This document shows, in pieces, positions 35,169 through 47,000 of a stretch of 64,000 nucleotides of DNA. Position numbers and translations under genes: made by a program. The notes beneath the pieces were generated by a model. That model saw nothing but the letters and a program-made list of their open reading frames with translations. It was not told the origin of the DNA and searched no databases. Numbering within the stretch: the first letter of the stretch is position 1; the number at the start of each line of letters is the position of its first letter. The stretch spans positions 6,580,501 to 6,644,500 of the forward strand of contig OU015568.1 of NCBI GenBank assembly GCA_907165135.1. The letters are read 5' to 3'. The DNA is from Oikopleura dioica (taxonomy: Eukaryota; Chordata; Appendicularia; Copelata; Oikopleuridae).

Positions 35169-37021
35169 TTACTGTTCTACGTAGACCTTTCTTTTGGAGA
35201 AAGTTTTGATGGCTTCGTCGAGTTCGTAGATTTCGCGCTCGAGGTTTTCTTTACGATGCTTGTAGGCCAGACTGTCGCATTGGCGAACTGGAAGGGTTGC
35301 TAGCTGAGCTTCGTAGTCCGCAAGAGCTAGAAAAAGGCGGTTATTGATGAAATGATATTATTGGCCAGGATGAAATTTCAAGGGATCTGATTGGCTGTAT
35401 CTAGAAAAATAGAGTGGCTATCGCTAGAATTTAATTTAACGCAATTTTATTGGCTAAAAATTGCAATGAGCTATTCTTATTGGTTAGAAATCAACAAACA
35501 ACGATCTTATTGGCCAAAAGAAAATTGGAGACTTGAAAGTAAAAACAAACCTTTTTGAAGCTTTTCCAGCGTTTCTCGTCGTTGAGCCTCTGGAAGAAGC
35601 ACGTGACCTGGCGGACACATTGGATCAGGATGAGTTCTAGCGTATTCCTCTTCCTTTACTCGTTGCAGTTCCTTTTTTCTTTCTTGCAAGCTAAAAAGTC
35701 GCTAGAAAGTGCGGTTTTCGTCAACCTTACTATTGAGGAACTGTCCCGCGAATCTGAAGATCATAAAATTCTTGAGCTCGTTTTTTCTCTTCATTAATTT
35801 TCTCTACATGAGCCACATTCTTCGTCTTTTTAATTTTATTCTCCGCATTCCACGCATTTCTAGCATTTTTCGCGATAAAGTCTCTTCAAAATCGGCTCAA
35901 AAACGAAATTCTCTTTTGAAAAATTGTGTTTTTGGTCAAAAAACGAGATTTTCGAGCCATTTTCTGGATTTGGCTGGGGCCGAGCTCGGACGTGGTGCGT
36001 TTTGCGTGGGCGGCCGCTGCCACGTATTGTCGATTTGGACGCGCGGCTCCACCGCCGCGTATTTTCCGCTGCGCCAAAGCGCTTTCACGGGCGTCGCGCT
36101 GACCTGAAATCGTTTATGAGCTTTTTTCCTCTTTAGAACTTTTCAGATTTCGAAAGGGCGTGAAAAATTTCTAGAATCTCGGGTGAGCATAATTTTAGAA
36201 ATGGTGGAGAGTGGGGGCCCCCACTTAGGGGGTCGTGGAGCCAATAACAACCGAGCTATCCCCCATGAACCCCCCCTCTCCAACATTAAGCCCACCCTAG
36301 TTCTGGAACAAACTCCCTCGTTTCTCACCTTATTTCTCTCATTCGCCCTTGCTTTCTTCTGAATAAGCCGCATCCTCTGAATATTCGCCTGAATATGATT
36401 CTTTGGTTTTGGAACTTCTCGCAATCCATTTTCAATGTTCTTCCTTCTCGCATCTTCATAACTCTCCGCCATCATTTTCCCCACATTTCCATGTTGTCCA
36501 AGTTCCGCGTTTCCCCCTGCTTCTGGCTTTACTCGTGGCACTATCACTGCTACTGTCTTGTCTGGCGAATGCTCGGTGATCGTTTGCGTGACTGACTCTT
36601 GAATGGTAGCTGGCTCTTGGAAGGATTGAGTGACGAAGGCGCGATTTGGAAGATCTTGGGTGAGAACACCTGCCATTCCAGCGCCACTTGCTCGGCGCTT
36701 GTTTGCTTCTGCTTCTGGCTTGACTCGGGGAACTGTGGATAATTGAGTGGTCACCAGAAGGTTTTGAAAGCCGGGAATTGGGTTGGCTTCCCTTCGACTC
36801 GCTGAAAGCAAGTTGAAAATTTAAATTGAAATCAAGGATGAGAATCTACCTGGAGATGGAGCTGTAGCGGGTCGGCGCTGACTGTAAATCATGGCCGAAT
36901 GCATCCCCTGGCCCTGATGCCTCCTTGCATTCAACACCGCATCATGTCGCAATCGAGGGCCCTTGATATCGTCTCCTATTCCGATGACTACTGGCCCGCC
37001 GGACATGTCCCAATTCTTCAA
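35169..37021 (-). CDS. ENKD1: Enkurin domain-containing protein 1
   Basis: A multi-exon gene from ATG 37021 (a second in-frame ATG at 37006) to TAA 35169. The N-terminus has PRLRHDAVLNARRHQ and SQRRPATAPSPG; the middle carries two PRVKPEA repeats. Then comes a basic coiled segment (SYEDARRKNIENGLREVP), then TPVKALWRSGKYAAVEPRVQ, which matches the ENKD1 LKALWRSPKY block. The C-terminal enkurin domain contains PDPMCPPGHVLLPE and ends DEAIKTFSKRKVYVEQ. ENKD1 is a centriolar/ciliary microtubule-binding protein in vertebrates. Exact internal splice sites were not all fixed. Confidence 0.85.
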
Positions 37022-37330
37022 ATGTTCAAGAGTTAATGAGGTGTTATTTACATTTTTATTCGTTTTTTGAATTGATTGGATAAAATTATATTCTGCGAGA
37101 ATAATAGTTATTTAAAATATTAATAATATTAAATAATACTTATTATTGTCAACTTTGAAAGTTTTGGATCAGAGGAATCAGAGGTAGAGGGCTAGAAAAT
37201 GAACGCACAAATATACAGAAATTGATGAATAAAGGAAGAATAGAAGAGTGACTTGCAAACTTGCGAATTTTTTTCTAGGTAGAGGCTTGATAGAGTTGGA
37301 AGGGACGAAATTTATTAGATAGGGATTGAG

Positions 37331-38531
37331 TTAGAGGTTTGAACTCGCCGAGTTGATAGAGTTTACTGTTAAGCTGTTTGGAAAAGTTTTACGTGTTTTT
37401 CGCGGCTGGAATGAGTAATATTGCAAGAAGACAACTGTGGTGATGAAGATGCCGATGAGGCCACCGACGATGACGTCGCTCCCGTGATGCCTGTAGTCTT
37501 GAGTTCTACTGACGCCGACGTAGATTCCAGGGAGGAAGAAACAGAAGAGAAACGCGCTGCCGACCGAGGAGCCTGGGAAAGGAATAGACTCTTCTCCGTA
37601 TGATAGCTTCAGGGATGAACTCCAGCGCCGCAGCCAGTAGAAAGAGTACAACGCGCTAAGGACCGAAATAGAGATTAAGAAGAGAGAACTCTCGCTTACC
37701 AAAAAGTAGAGCCCGCGAAAGCCATCGAGGTATGTCCAGAGGGGAATGATTTTCGCCCTCCCTTCTGAATCAGCTCCAAGTTTTCGTCGTTAGTCAATCC
37801 ATTCACCACGCAATCTTTCTCGTGGTCGACGAGAGGAGGCACATCTTCAATGTAAATCATGTTTTGACCAGGAATAGAGTTGTTGAGACGTCTGCTTGGA
37901 AGAGTGTACCAAGAGTCAAGATCAGTTCTGGTTGAATAACATCTTGACAGGAAGTCGGGCCTTGGTCTTCCGTATTCAGTCTGATAGAGCTTTACAATTT
38001 GCTATCCTGAAATTATGGCAATAATTCTGAAAAGCTTTCCTTGATGATGTCTGTAATTAGTTGCACTAGAATGTAGGACATACTCGCTGCCAAAAGCGCA
38101 ATCATGTATTCAACGAAAACACGAGAAATCCAATTGCTTGTGTTTTTATTATCTTTATTTCTCGCGTACTTTTTTCGCCATCTTCGACTGGCATGATCTG
38201 TGCGGCAAAGGTTGAATAGCACGACGAGCGTGACTAAAATGGTTGGCCCTAAAATGACGAAGAGGACCACCCCGGAGAATGGAATCGACGATGAGTCTTT
38301 GTGTGGATAGTTGTAGTTGTGCCACTCAGTGACTTAGAAAATGAAGTTCGGGGTTAAATATAGCGTGAGCTTACCTTCAATTTGCCTCTGAAATGGAATG
38401 CGTATTTCCGAGAAGTAAAAAATCACCCCTCCAAGAACAACTCTCAAAGCAATTTCCCATATCCAGCTGATGCTCTTCAATTCCACTTTGAAAGCCGACT
38501 TTTCGCTGGATTTAAAAACAATTTCCTCCAT
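37331..38531 (-). CDS. PAP2-family phospholipid phosphatase, PLPP4/5-like
   Basis: Four exons (38375-38531, 38040-38332, 37700-37980, 37331-37655) sum to 1,056 nt, or 351 aa. It is a multipass membrane enzyme with the three phosphatase motifs: K-x6-RP rebuilt across an intron (TDIIK|TEYGRPRPDF), then KSFPSGHTSMAF, then SRTQDYRHHGSDVIVGG with the catalytic histidines. The GRPRPDF and FPSGH forms are closer to PLPP4/PLPP5 and plant LPPs than to PLPP1-3. It should hydrolyse lipid phosphates such as phosphatidate on ER or plasma membranes. Compared with PLPP4 it has an extra loop before PSGH (RCYSTRTDLDSWYTL and beyond). The intron 37981-38039 begins GA and ends CAG. Confidence 0.88.
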
Positions 38532-39336
38532 AAAATAATAAAAAATACTCTTTTTCTTCAGTTCACGTAAAAAATTGGCTATAAAAAGAGCAACATGGAG
38601 GAACGTAATTATGTTTGATCCGCTCCTGCTGCGGCATTCTCCTTGACGTACGATTTGGAATTAGAGCTAAAAATACGCTGTCAGAAAAGCGGTCTTTTTG
38701 TTTGGATTGATTACCCTCATTTTCAGAAGAAAAGTGAATCGTATTTAAGTTTTTCTGGATCGATGAAGACTCAAGAGTCATTCCATACCTGGGCTCAAGA
38801 ATCCCAACGTAGCTAGGACTAGCTTAATCTGAAATTTATTATGCTGAGGTTACGCTTTTTCCGTGGGTGATATAAATACAATATTAAGTATTGAGTAGTC
38901 TTTTCTATAAAACAAGGAAAAAAGAAGAGAAAGAGAGAGAGATCTGTGAGTTTAACCTATTTACAGGCGTTTTTAAAAACTGAAGAAGAGGGCTCATTTC
39001 ACTTTTTCAATAATAATTAAATTGCATCTTCTACAAATGCATCTCTCGATAACGAATTTTTCCATCCTGGGCACTGATTGGTCGGTAGAAAATGCGTTAT
39101 TATGAGATGCATTTGTATCTCGTCTTCTCGTCTTTGAAACAATATTAGTGAGCGTCCATGATTTGAGGACAACGATGATGAAAAATTAGAGTTTAAAAAA
39201 TATGGACTCAGACTGAAAGCAGCATTTTTATCAGAGTGAGTGGCAGCGTGAATAAAAAAGAATGATAACTGGGGCAGGGAAAACGTGAGTCTGTATCTAT
39301 TAGGTGGTGATAAACGAGAATGTTCAAAATTCAAAT
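38532..39336. other. Intergenic region with possible small exons
   Basis: On the minus strand near 38800-38840 a TTTCAG acceptor, a short hydrophobic open block (IKLVLATLGFLSP) and a GTATGG donor could be an exon, with a second open block at about 38600-38665. I could not close a complete gene. Nothing else is supported. Confidence 0.3.
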
Positions 39337-42072
39337 TCAGAGAAAAATGGGCTCATTTGGGATGATTTGCCGCACTTGGGGGCGTCCACTGGCGCCGGAA
39401 ACGACGATGTCTTGGCGGCAAACTGAGAATTTCTTTAGAAAAGAGGGGAGACGTAAGAAGTCCTACCTGGGCATGTTTTATGCTTCTCTACCCAAGGTTG
39501 AAGACAAGCGGTGTGGAAATCGTGCTTACAAGTCGTAAGACGGTAGAGCTTTAAAAAGAGTATTCTCATTAAAAATAAATATAGGAATAGAATAAAAAAT
39601 CATAGGAGCTATTTTTCTTTTGTCTCCAGGGTCTGAACTATGTGTTCACCTCTTGGCCATTTTCAAAGTCATTCAGGCAGATGTGGCAGCTCTCGTGCAT
39701 GGTAGATCGTGTCTGTCGAAATTTTCGTCGAGGAAGTCGCTCGACTTGCGACTTTGTGAGCCTAAAAGACGTTTTCGTCCTTGATTTCACCATTCCGCAC
39801 TTACCCTGCATGATGATTTCCAATGTTGAGCAAGTCAAACTGCACCAAGTCGGACCAGAATTGCAACTGACGCACATTCACTAATCCTCCTGAATCATCT
39901 ACGAATCGGTCCTCTCGGTTCTCAGGGTTTTGCGGTTGAAGAAAATCTTCAATATCTGCTGCGTTGGCAGCTGGTTGACGCCGTCGTTCAAGTTGCTGGG
40001 GAGGTGTGCGATGGGCTTTTTATAAAGGTCCAGACAGTAACTCATTTAACACGCTTATTAGAAAATGCGAAGGATAGACTATTGAACGAGTTATAAATAA
40101 CAAGTCTTAGACCCTTTCCGTCAAGCCAGGCGTTGTAGCTCGGGAGCGATGTCGGGCCAATTCTCTCTCTGAGGCCACTCATCGCGTCAAGATATGCATG
40201 TCCTGGAAGCTGCCTATTATCACGAGCTTGTGTTTCTTCTCGCGCAGCCTGGATTCTTCGTCTTGCAGTCGGTGGCCGATTGGCTCGAGCAAGACTTCTC
40301 CAAGGATCATATCGCTGGGATCGTGAGGCGGTGCTGATTCTTGCTGTTGGGCGGAAGGGGTGCTCCCTGCGAATCGCGCTCAATCGTTCCAGAAAGCTTT
40401 CTCCACGAGTCTGACCACGATCGCGATCAGACTCATTCATTATTTCCCGAACTCGCTCGACGCTTGGCTGCTGAGGAGTCTCTCTTCCTGGGCGATAGTC
40501 AAAGTCCCCGAAATCAGGGAAATTTGCAAATATCCTGTGTCTACGGGCCCCTGGCGGGCGAGGAGGAGTTACTCCTGCAGAATTAACTTGATTGTGATCA
40601 TTTTGGGAAGGCTGCTCTTGACCTCGTCGAATTCGATTGCTTCGTCTTGGAATCAATGACTGCCGAGGTTGTTGCGCCTCTCCTCCTTGATTTCCTCGAT
40701 TCTGCGCGGCGTTGTTGCTAAAGCTGAGATAAAGAAAACTTTTAAATATCAAGCAGGCTAAAAAGCAACCTCATTCGCTCAACGCGCACAACAACGTCTC
40801 GCACGGCATTCGTTGCTGTCTCCGCTCCACGGACATGTGCCGCCAGATTTTCCCAAGGGTCTGGGACATCAGAGCCGCTATCGCTTGAATCGCTCGAAAT
40901 GTCAATAGCTAAAAAACGAAATATAAAGAAGGTCTACTTTAAAAGAAGATTACCTGTGGTGATCTCAGACACTTGTCGCTCCAGCCTTCGGAAATCCGTA
41001 TCTATTGCCTCTTCTTCGTCCGAGGAAATAAAAAGAGTCGGCGTTGCGTTTCGCCGCTCTCGCTCAACAGTGCTTCTGATAATTTGAGCACGGTTGACGT
41101 AGTCGTTGATTTGCCGACGCTGTTCTTCAGCAACCAGGTCTGCTGGAAGCCCAATCGCTCCTGATAAGTCGACATTTCCGCTCTCTGCATCTCTGACCAG
41201 CTGATCAGCTCGTTCCAGTTGTTGCTGCCATCGCCGCTCTCGTCGTTCGACCACCTCTCTTCGTGCCAGTAGTCGATCAGCACTGGCAATCTGTGCTCGC
41301 GCTTCTTCAATCACCATTTCGTGGCGTCTCTCCTCTCTGGCCGCTTCTGTCCCAAGAGGAAGTCGAAGTGGCGCAGCTCTTGGGACTACCCGCTGTCTTC
41401 GTTGTTGGCGGAGGCGCTGATGGAAGCTGGCCACGCGGCGCGCGCGTACTCGCCGCCGTGTTTCTAGATCCATGTCGTCGGTGACGATTGGACCCAAGCT
41501 GTCGGAAGATGGCGATCGTTGGACTCTTAACAATTTTAATGAAGGATGAAACAAGATGTTCACTGTTCAGTACCTGACTCGTCTTCGAGTTCTTCGTCTT
41601 CGACGATTCGACATCAAGTTGTCGAAAAAGGCCCTCGTACTTGGCCTTGATTCACTTTCATTCGGAGTCGGAGACGAAGCTGGCGCTGGACTCTGATCAG
41701 TCTCCGATCTGTCCCGCCTTGTGCGTCGCCCGACGACACCCGCAGTTGGAGGACGATTGCGTCGTCGTCGAGTTGGGAGTGCAGAGTTTGCATTATTCTG
41801 TTGAGATCGGATCGAACGGGAGCGCGGAGTTCGAGAATTCGCATTTCTCGTGTTCTGATTTTGGTCAGGTCCCCTTTGGCCGCTCTGTCTGGCGCGTTCT
41901 TGGAGTCGCTTTTCATCGGGTTATTCATCATCGGCGAAAGTCAAATATGATCAACGGTTATGAAATTTTAATGAGAATTCGTTCATGAATCATGATTCAC
42001 CCGTTCCTTTATCCGGCTACTCCTTCTAACTGGTGTTTGTTCTCCACCCGCTGGAGGTGTATCTTCAGCCAT
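39337..42072 (-). CDS. Long disordered protein with C-terminal RING-H2, probable E3 ubiquitin ligase
   Basis: It starts MAEDTPPAGGEQTPVRRSSR at 42072 and runs through several exons, mostly low-complexity and rich in R, S, Q and P (for example LPTRRRRNRPPTAG and RQQRRQRVVPRAAP). There are coiled arginine/glutamate helices, an acidic FISSDEEEA patch and a further disordered part (NFPDFGDFDYRPGRETPQQP). The only folded domain is at the C-terminus: a RING-H2 finger, SCHICLNDFENGQEV... KHDFHTACLQPW ... KTCPVCRQD, with all eight zinc ligands in C3H2C3 order. This layout resembles Arkadia or RNF38/44-type ligases, but I cannot assign an orthologue. Internal splice sites in the 39.9-40.9 kb part are approximate. 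Confidence 0.75.
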
Positions 42073-42749
42073 GATTACTCTAATTCTTCAAATGTTTTCT
42101 GAAATGAATGTCGTGAAATTTCAGCCTATCGAGCGAGCTATTTTTTTTTTGTTGAGTAACAATTATTGTGGAATTGTTTTCTGTTACAGGTACGAGTCGT
42201 ACGACAGGTACAGTCGTAGTAAGCGTCTTACAGACTCTGCATCGACATTTATACAGTAAAATTTTTACACGAGAAAATAGACAAGAAAGAGTACTACAAA
42301 AAGATAAAGTTGGTATTTGGGGCATCAGGCGATGATGGGTGACATTTTTTCTACGGTCGAAAGGTTTGATGAAAAAGATTGCGAGATGAACAAAAGTGGC
42401 ATAAGGAAAAAGTATCATAGAAGCGGATTTCATGTGAACTCGAAAAGAAGGGAGGAAGTTTCTCAATCAGCAGGGCGGTCTCTCAGCATTGCGAGTTTTT
42501 CTCTTTTTCCCAGAATAAAATAGCTAGTGCAGCACTTATTGCTTTTATCAGCGAACCCCTTTTCCCGTTTATAGCTCGAGGAAAAGTGTTGCACTGAAAC
42601 CATTCGAAACAAGGGAAAAGGCTTGACTCTTGAATTCAAGAAGAAACCTCCCACTGATTCAAAAGCATTTGCTACTGTAGTAGACCCTTGAATTCGATGA
42701 TGAAACACTCCCGTATCAAATTTAAAAATAGAATGAACAAATATGAGTA

Positions 42750-43428
42750 TCAGTATTTAACAGAATTCCTATAATAACTTCGAGAAGAGTCTCTTTTGCG
42801 ATTGTCCGATTTCGGCGATCTAGAGCGGCGTCTACGCGACGTCGAGCGCTGTCTACGTGACGAGTTCCGCGACTTGCGAGATTTTGATTTGCGACTTCTC
42901 TCCTCTTCGCTCTCGCTACTTGAGGCTCTGGTTTTGGACGAGGATGAGGACGAAGAAGAAGAGGAGGAATAGGAGCGGCGGGAGCGCTTCTTCGACTTTG
43001 CGGCTTTTTCGCGGCTTCTTCTTCGCGACAACGAGCGCGACTTTTTCTTCGACTTTTTCTCTGATTTTTTCTTTGATTCTTTTTTGTCGAGCTTTTTGAG
43101 TTTTTTCTTCAGCCGGTCGCGCTCTTTCTCGAGCTCCAGAACGTCCTTGTCGATGTCGCTTTCTGAAAAGATTCTGATGATGACTCAATGATTCATTAGA
43201 GTTAATTCATTGACTCAAAATCGAGTACTTTGATACAAGGTGTCACTTTTTAAACGCTAGCGGAGACATATTTGAATACATGTCCTCCGGTCTGGTCAAT
43301 ATCCAACCTGAAGAAATAGTATCTGTCAAATCATCCGTCGACAAACTGGACGACCTGGAATGTACAGAGCTGCCAGCGCTAGTAGAAGAGCTTGATGACG
43401 AGCGCGAGCGCTTCTTCTTGAGCGACAT
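42750..43428 (-). CDS. Arginine/serine-rich (RS) protein
   Basis: Two exons (43256-43428 and 42750-43173). Exon 1 starts MSLKKKRSRSSSSSSTSAGS. Exon 2 holds a charged coiled region (DKDVLELEKERDRLKKKLKK) followed by lysine-rich and RS/SR-rich sequence with a run of eleven serines, ending YYRNSVKY. No RRM or other folded domain is visible. RS-rich proteins commonly act in nuclear speckles and splicing; that role here is inference. A second frame of exon 2 is also open, as expected for such biased sequence. The stretch 42073-42749 and the interval to 44036 look like flanks and UTR. Confidence 0.65.
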
Positions 43429-44036
43429 TTATGAAAGAAGCTCGAACTCTTTTCTCTTCGAATTGTCTGAAAGAGAAGCTCAAATCTTCCGATATTTTTT
43501 CGAAGCCATGTTTATTTTGAATATTGAGCCGGCAGTCATGTACGGTAGCAAAGAAAAAATTTAGTAAGTTGCAGAAAAATCGGAGAAAGAATGAAAGAAA
43601 AAGACGTTTCCGAAAATTGGTGTGTACCAGTGGAAATGATTTCGATAAAGAAAGTGATGTCTTCCGATATCTTTCTATGTGGCTCTGAGAGCCAATCAGA
43701 AAGAACTAGGAGCGCCTACGTTTTTTGGACGATTTTTTATTGATACATGTAATACAGGCAAGTTTTTATTTCTTTCAGAAGTTCTTGGTACAAGAAAAAC
43801 TAGCTCAGAAATACTGTTACTGTAATTGCTTGTAAAGGAGGAGGAAGTTGAGTAGTACACAGTACAGGTTGTGGTTTGTTGTTGAACTTTTTTTTTAGTT
43901 GTCGATTCAGGGTGGTTCTTTTGAAGTGGATTTTTGACTATTGTAGAAGATGAGAAAATACATGACATTTGGTGTTTTTTTTTGTTGTTGATAACTTGGG
44001 AATCTGTGGCAGGGCATGATAAAAATATTTCTAAAG

Positions 44037-47000
44037 TCAGCAAGAGACGGCGTCTCCCGCCTCGGTTGGTGTTTCCTGAGTTGTGCTCTTTTGCTCGGGC
44101 AGCGAATTGTCTAGGGTCTCAACTAGGCTTTTCTCGATTTCCGAGTTTGGGCTGGCTTGCGCTTCTTCCACTTTGGCCGCAGGAGCGTCAGCTGCTTCTT
44201 CTTCCAGTCTGGCTCGCTTTGGTTGCGAGGCTGAAAATTTAATAATTAAAAATTCATTTCAAAACGCGTTTTTTGAACTTACAGTCAGGGTTTTCCGACG
44301 ATTCGGAGTCTCGTTTGTCGCCGACTTTTAGTACGTCTTCACTTTTCTCTGTTTCATTCTTCGTTAGATCCTCTTTCTCGGCTTTAGCTTCATCCCCCTG
44401 TTCCTCCTGCTTGCTCTCTGCACTTTGTGTATCTTTGGCGCCGTCTATCGACATTTCTTCTTCATTCTGCGCGTTGTTCGCCTCTTCCCGTTCCGCCTCG
44501 CCGCCTTCGCCTTCTTTCGACGTGCTCGCACTCTCGCCTGGCACCGGTGTTTTGTCTGGATCCGTTTCGCCATCAGAGTCCGAGTCTTGGTAGTCGACCA
44601 GCGCTTTGCCGAGCTTGTCGGGTTTATCGTCGTCGTCGATTTCGAACCAGTTTGTTTCGGCGCGCTGAAAGCTCTTTTAGTGAAGTTATTTCAAAAACGC
44701 AATCTTTGCAAATCAAATCTTTGCATAATCATGGTAATTTCTCTAGAACGGGAATGTAGAGAGCAGGTTTTGATGTCCGACTTCAAAAGACAACGAGAAT
44801 GCGGTATTTATTTGAGATATTAAGAGCTCTCGCCAGTACCCTATTTATTGTAACGACCGTTACAAATTGGAAAACTGAAGAGTGGCGAATGGGCTTCAAA
44901 GTCCTACTTCATGCTAAAACGTGCCTTATGAATCCCGAAAACTTCCAAAAGAATTGGCCATATGCAGGTTGTGGTATCTTGTATATTCTGAGTAAGTAAC
45001 TTTAGTTTAAAATTTAAACTATAAATTACTTAATTTTCACTTTTTAGCGCTCATCTCTGAGATTTATCTGATCCACTCTAATATTCTTGTACTTTTGATC
45101 CGTGGTAGTTTTCAGGGTAAGTTTTCAGTTTAAATTTACATTCATCAAAACTGGTTTTAGTTTTCCAGACATGTTGCGATATGGAAAAACGTAAGTTCTT
45201 ATAAGTTATAACTGAAAAAAATGAAAGTTTGAAAGCTTCCTACTTTTGAAGGTAGACTCAATTTTGAAGGGATTTGGAGGAGTTATATGCGGCGAGACCG
45301 ATTGATTTTCGCGAAATGGTTGCTGCATGATCGGATGAAAAGATTATACAAGCCGAAAGTAGAAAAAAGAAGAAGAAACGATGAGATGGAAATTCTAGCA
45401 GATTTGACAGATTTCTTCGCGGAGAAACCTACGATTTGCAACAAGAAACTCGAAAGACAATTGAATGGAATTTGTCGAAAGATAGAGACGATCCACAATC
45501 AAATGTTCGCGAAAAATATTAAACTAAGAGTCGATTGGGACCTCAGAGGAGTCGAGGTCAGAGACCATCGAGGAAGACCTCGATGGTAGTTAGTGATTTG
45601 CTCAAGTCACTTGTTTAAATCTTAATTTTCTGCATATCTATTCGAATATTTTTAATAAAAATTCATGTTTCAAACTGACCAACTATTTTTTTAACAAGGA
45701 ATGATCCCTTTTTTTAAACTTACCGAATTATTACTACTTGGCGAGGGATGTGGCCGGAAACGAGCGCTCCAAGATCTCTGATTTTGCTGAAAGTAGAGTA
45801 GTTATTCTCACAACATTTAGATGGAAGGCAGAATTACCTGTTCATCGCCGTCTTGTTGGACCTTTGTCTGGATTTTTTCGAAGATGTCTGTGTATTTTAT
45901 TGTTTTTAGGCGCTCGCCAAAGGTCTCGTGCGTGTGTTCGAGGAGGGTTTTGACGTTTTCGTCGTGGACGTACTTGAATAGTTCGAGTATCGAAGAGTTG
46001 AGGAGGTTGTATCTGCTGCCGTTGTTGAATAAAGCGTCCACAACTGGAGTCAGCAAGTCGTTCTAAAGCGGTGAAATCAAGGAAGAGAACAAAGCAGAGT
46101 TCGAAATCCCGCGTTTGCCCGGGGGAAGATACGGGCACGGGCAAGAAAGTGAAGATTCCCGAGGGCAAAAGCGGTCACGGGCAAAAAAACGAATTTTCCC
46201 GCGGGCCGAGCGGGCACGGTCACAATAAAAAATATTCCCGCGGGCAAATTCGGGCACGGGCAAGATTCCCGCGAGCTTAAACGGGCACGGGCAGATTCAA
46301 TGCACCTTATGAAAAAGTGTTTAAACTATTTAAATAGCGCGGAAATAGACACCAAATACTTGAGGGTGTATATTGAAAACTAATCTGCATACAGAACTGT
46401 TATGACGTGCTTTTTTTCAGGTAAACGAAGTTTTCCAGCCCATTTCCGCCTTATAGACCCCCGAACATTATACCTTTACAAATCAACAGAAAATTTTAAG
46501 AACTTTAACGGTTCAAAATTCTAGAAAACTCCACTTCCGGTCGGTTCTAGAGCCGGAAGTTGACGTAATTTAGGTGTTATGGTGAAGTGTGACCTATCAA
46601 ACTGATGCTCAGACGATTTCCTATCATTTTAGACCAAGAATCAAGACCAACCGCGGTTAAATAAACCGGAAAAAAGTGAAAAAAAAATCATCACTTTATA
46701 CCTTTTTTACATTATTTTAACGGTAATAATTTTCGGTTTGACCAGGTTTGGGACTGTTTCTTCAGAAATATTGATTTTAGGATGACTCGAAATCTTCTGA
46801 GCATCAATTTGATAGGTCACACTCTACCATTTTAACTAAATTTCGTCAACTTCCGGCTCTAGAATCGACCGGAAGTGGAGTTCTCTAGAATTTTAAACCA
46901 TCAACGTTTTTGAAATTTTCTGCTGATTCTAAAAAAGTATGGTGTTCGGGGGTCTATAAGGCGGAAGTGGGCTGGAAAACTTCGTTAACCTTAAAAAAGC

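Noticed and set aside
41641..41988. Plus-strand frame across the RING-H2 gene
   Set aside because: Antisense shadow of an arginine-rich coding exon whose minus-strand frame joins neighbouring exons in phase.
42857..43188. Second open frame in the RS-protein exon 2 (lysine/arginine-rich, then hydrophobic)
   Set aside because: Repetitive AAG/TCG codons keep several frames open. The RS frame joins exon 1 in phase; the other does not.
43696..44036. Minus-strand frame just after the PP4R3 stop
   Set aside because: It starts inside the 3' flank, is S/T/K-rich low complexity, and has no splice or domain evidence; probably 3' UTR.
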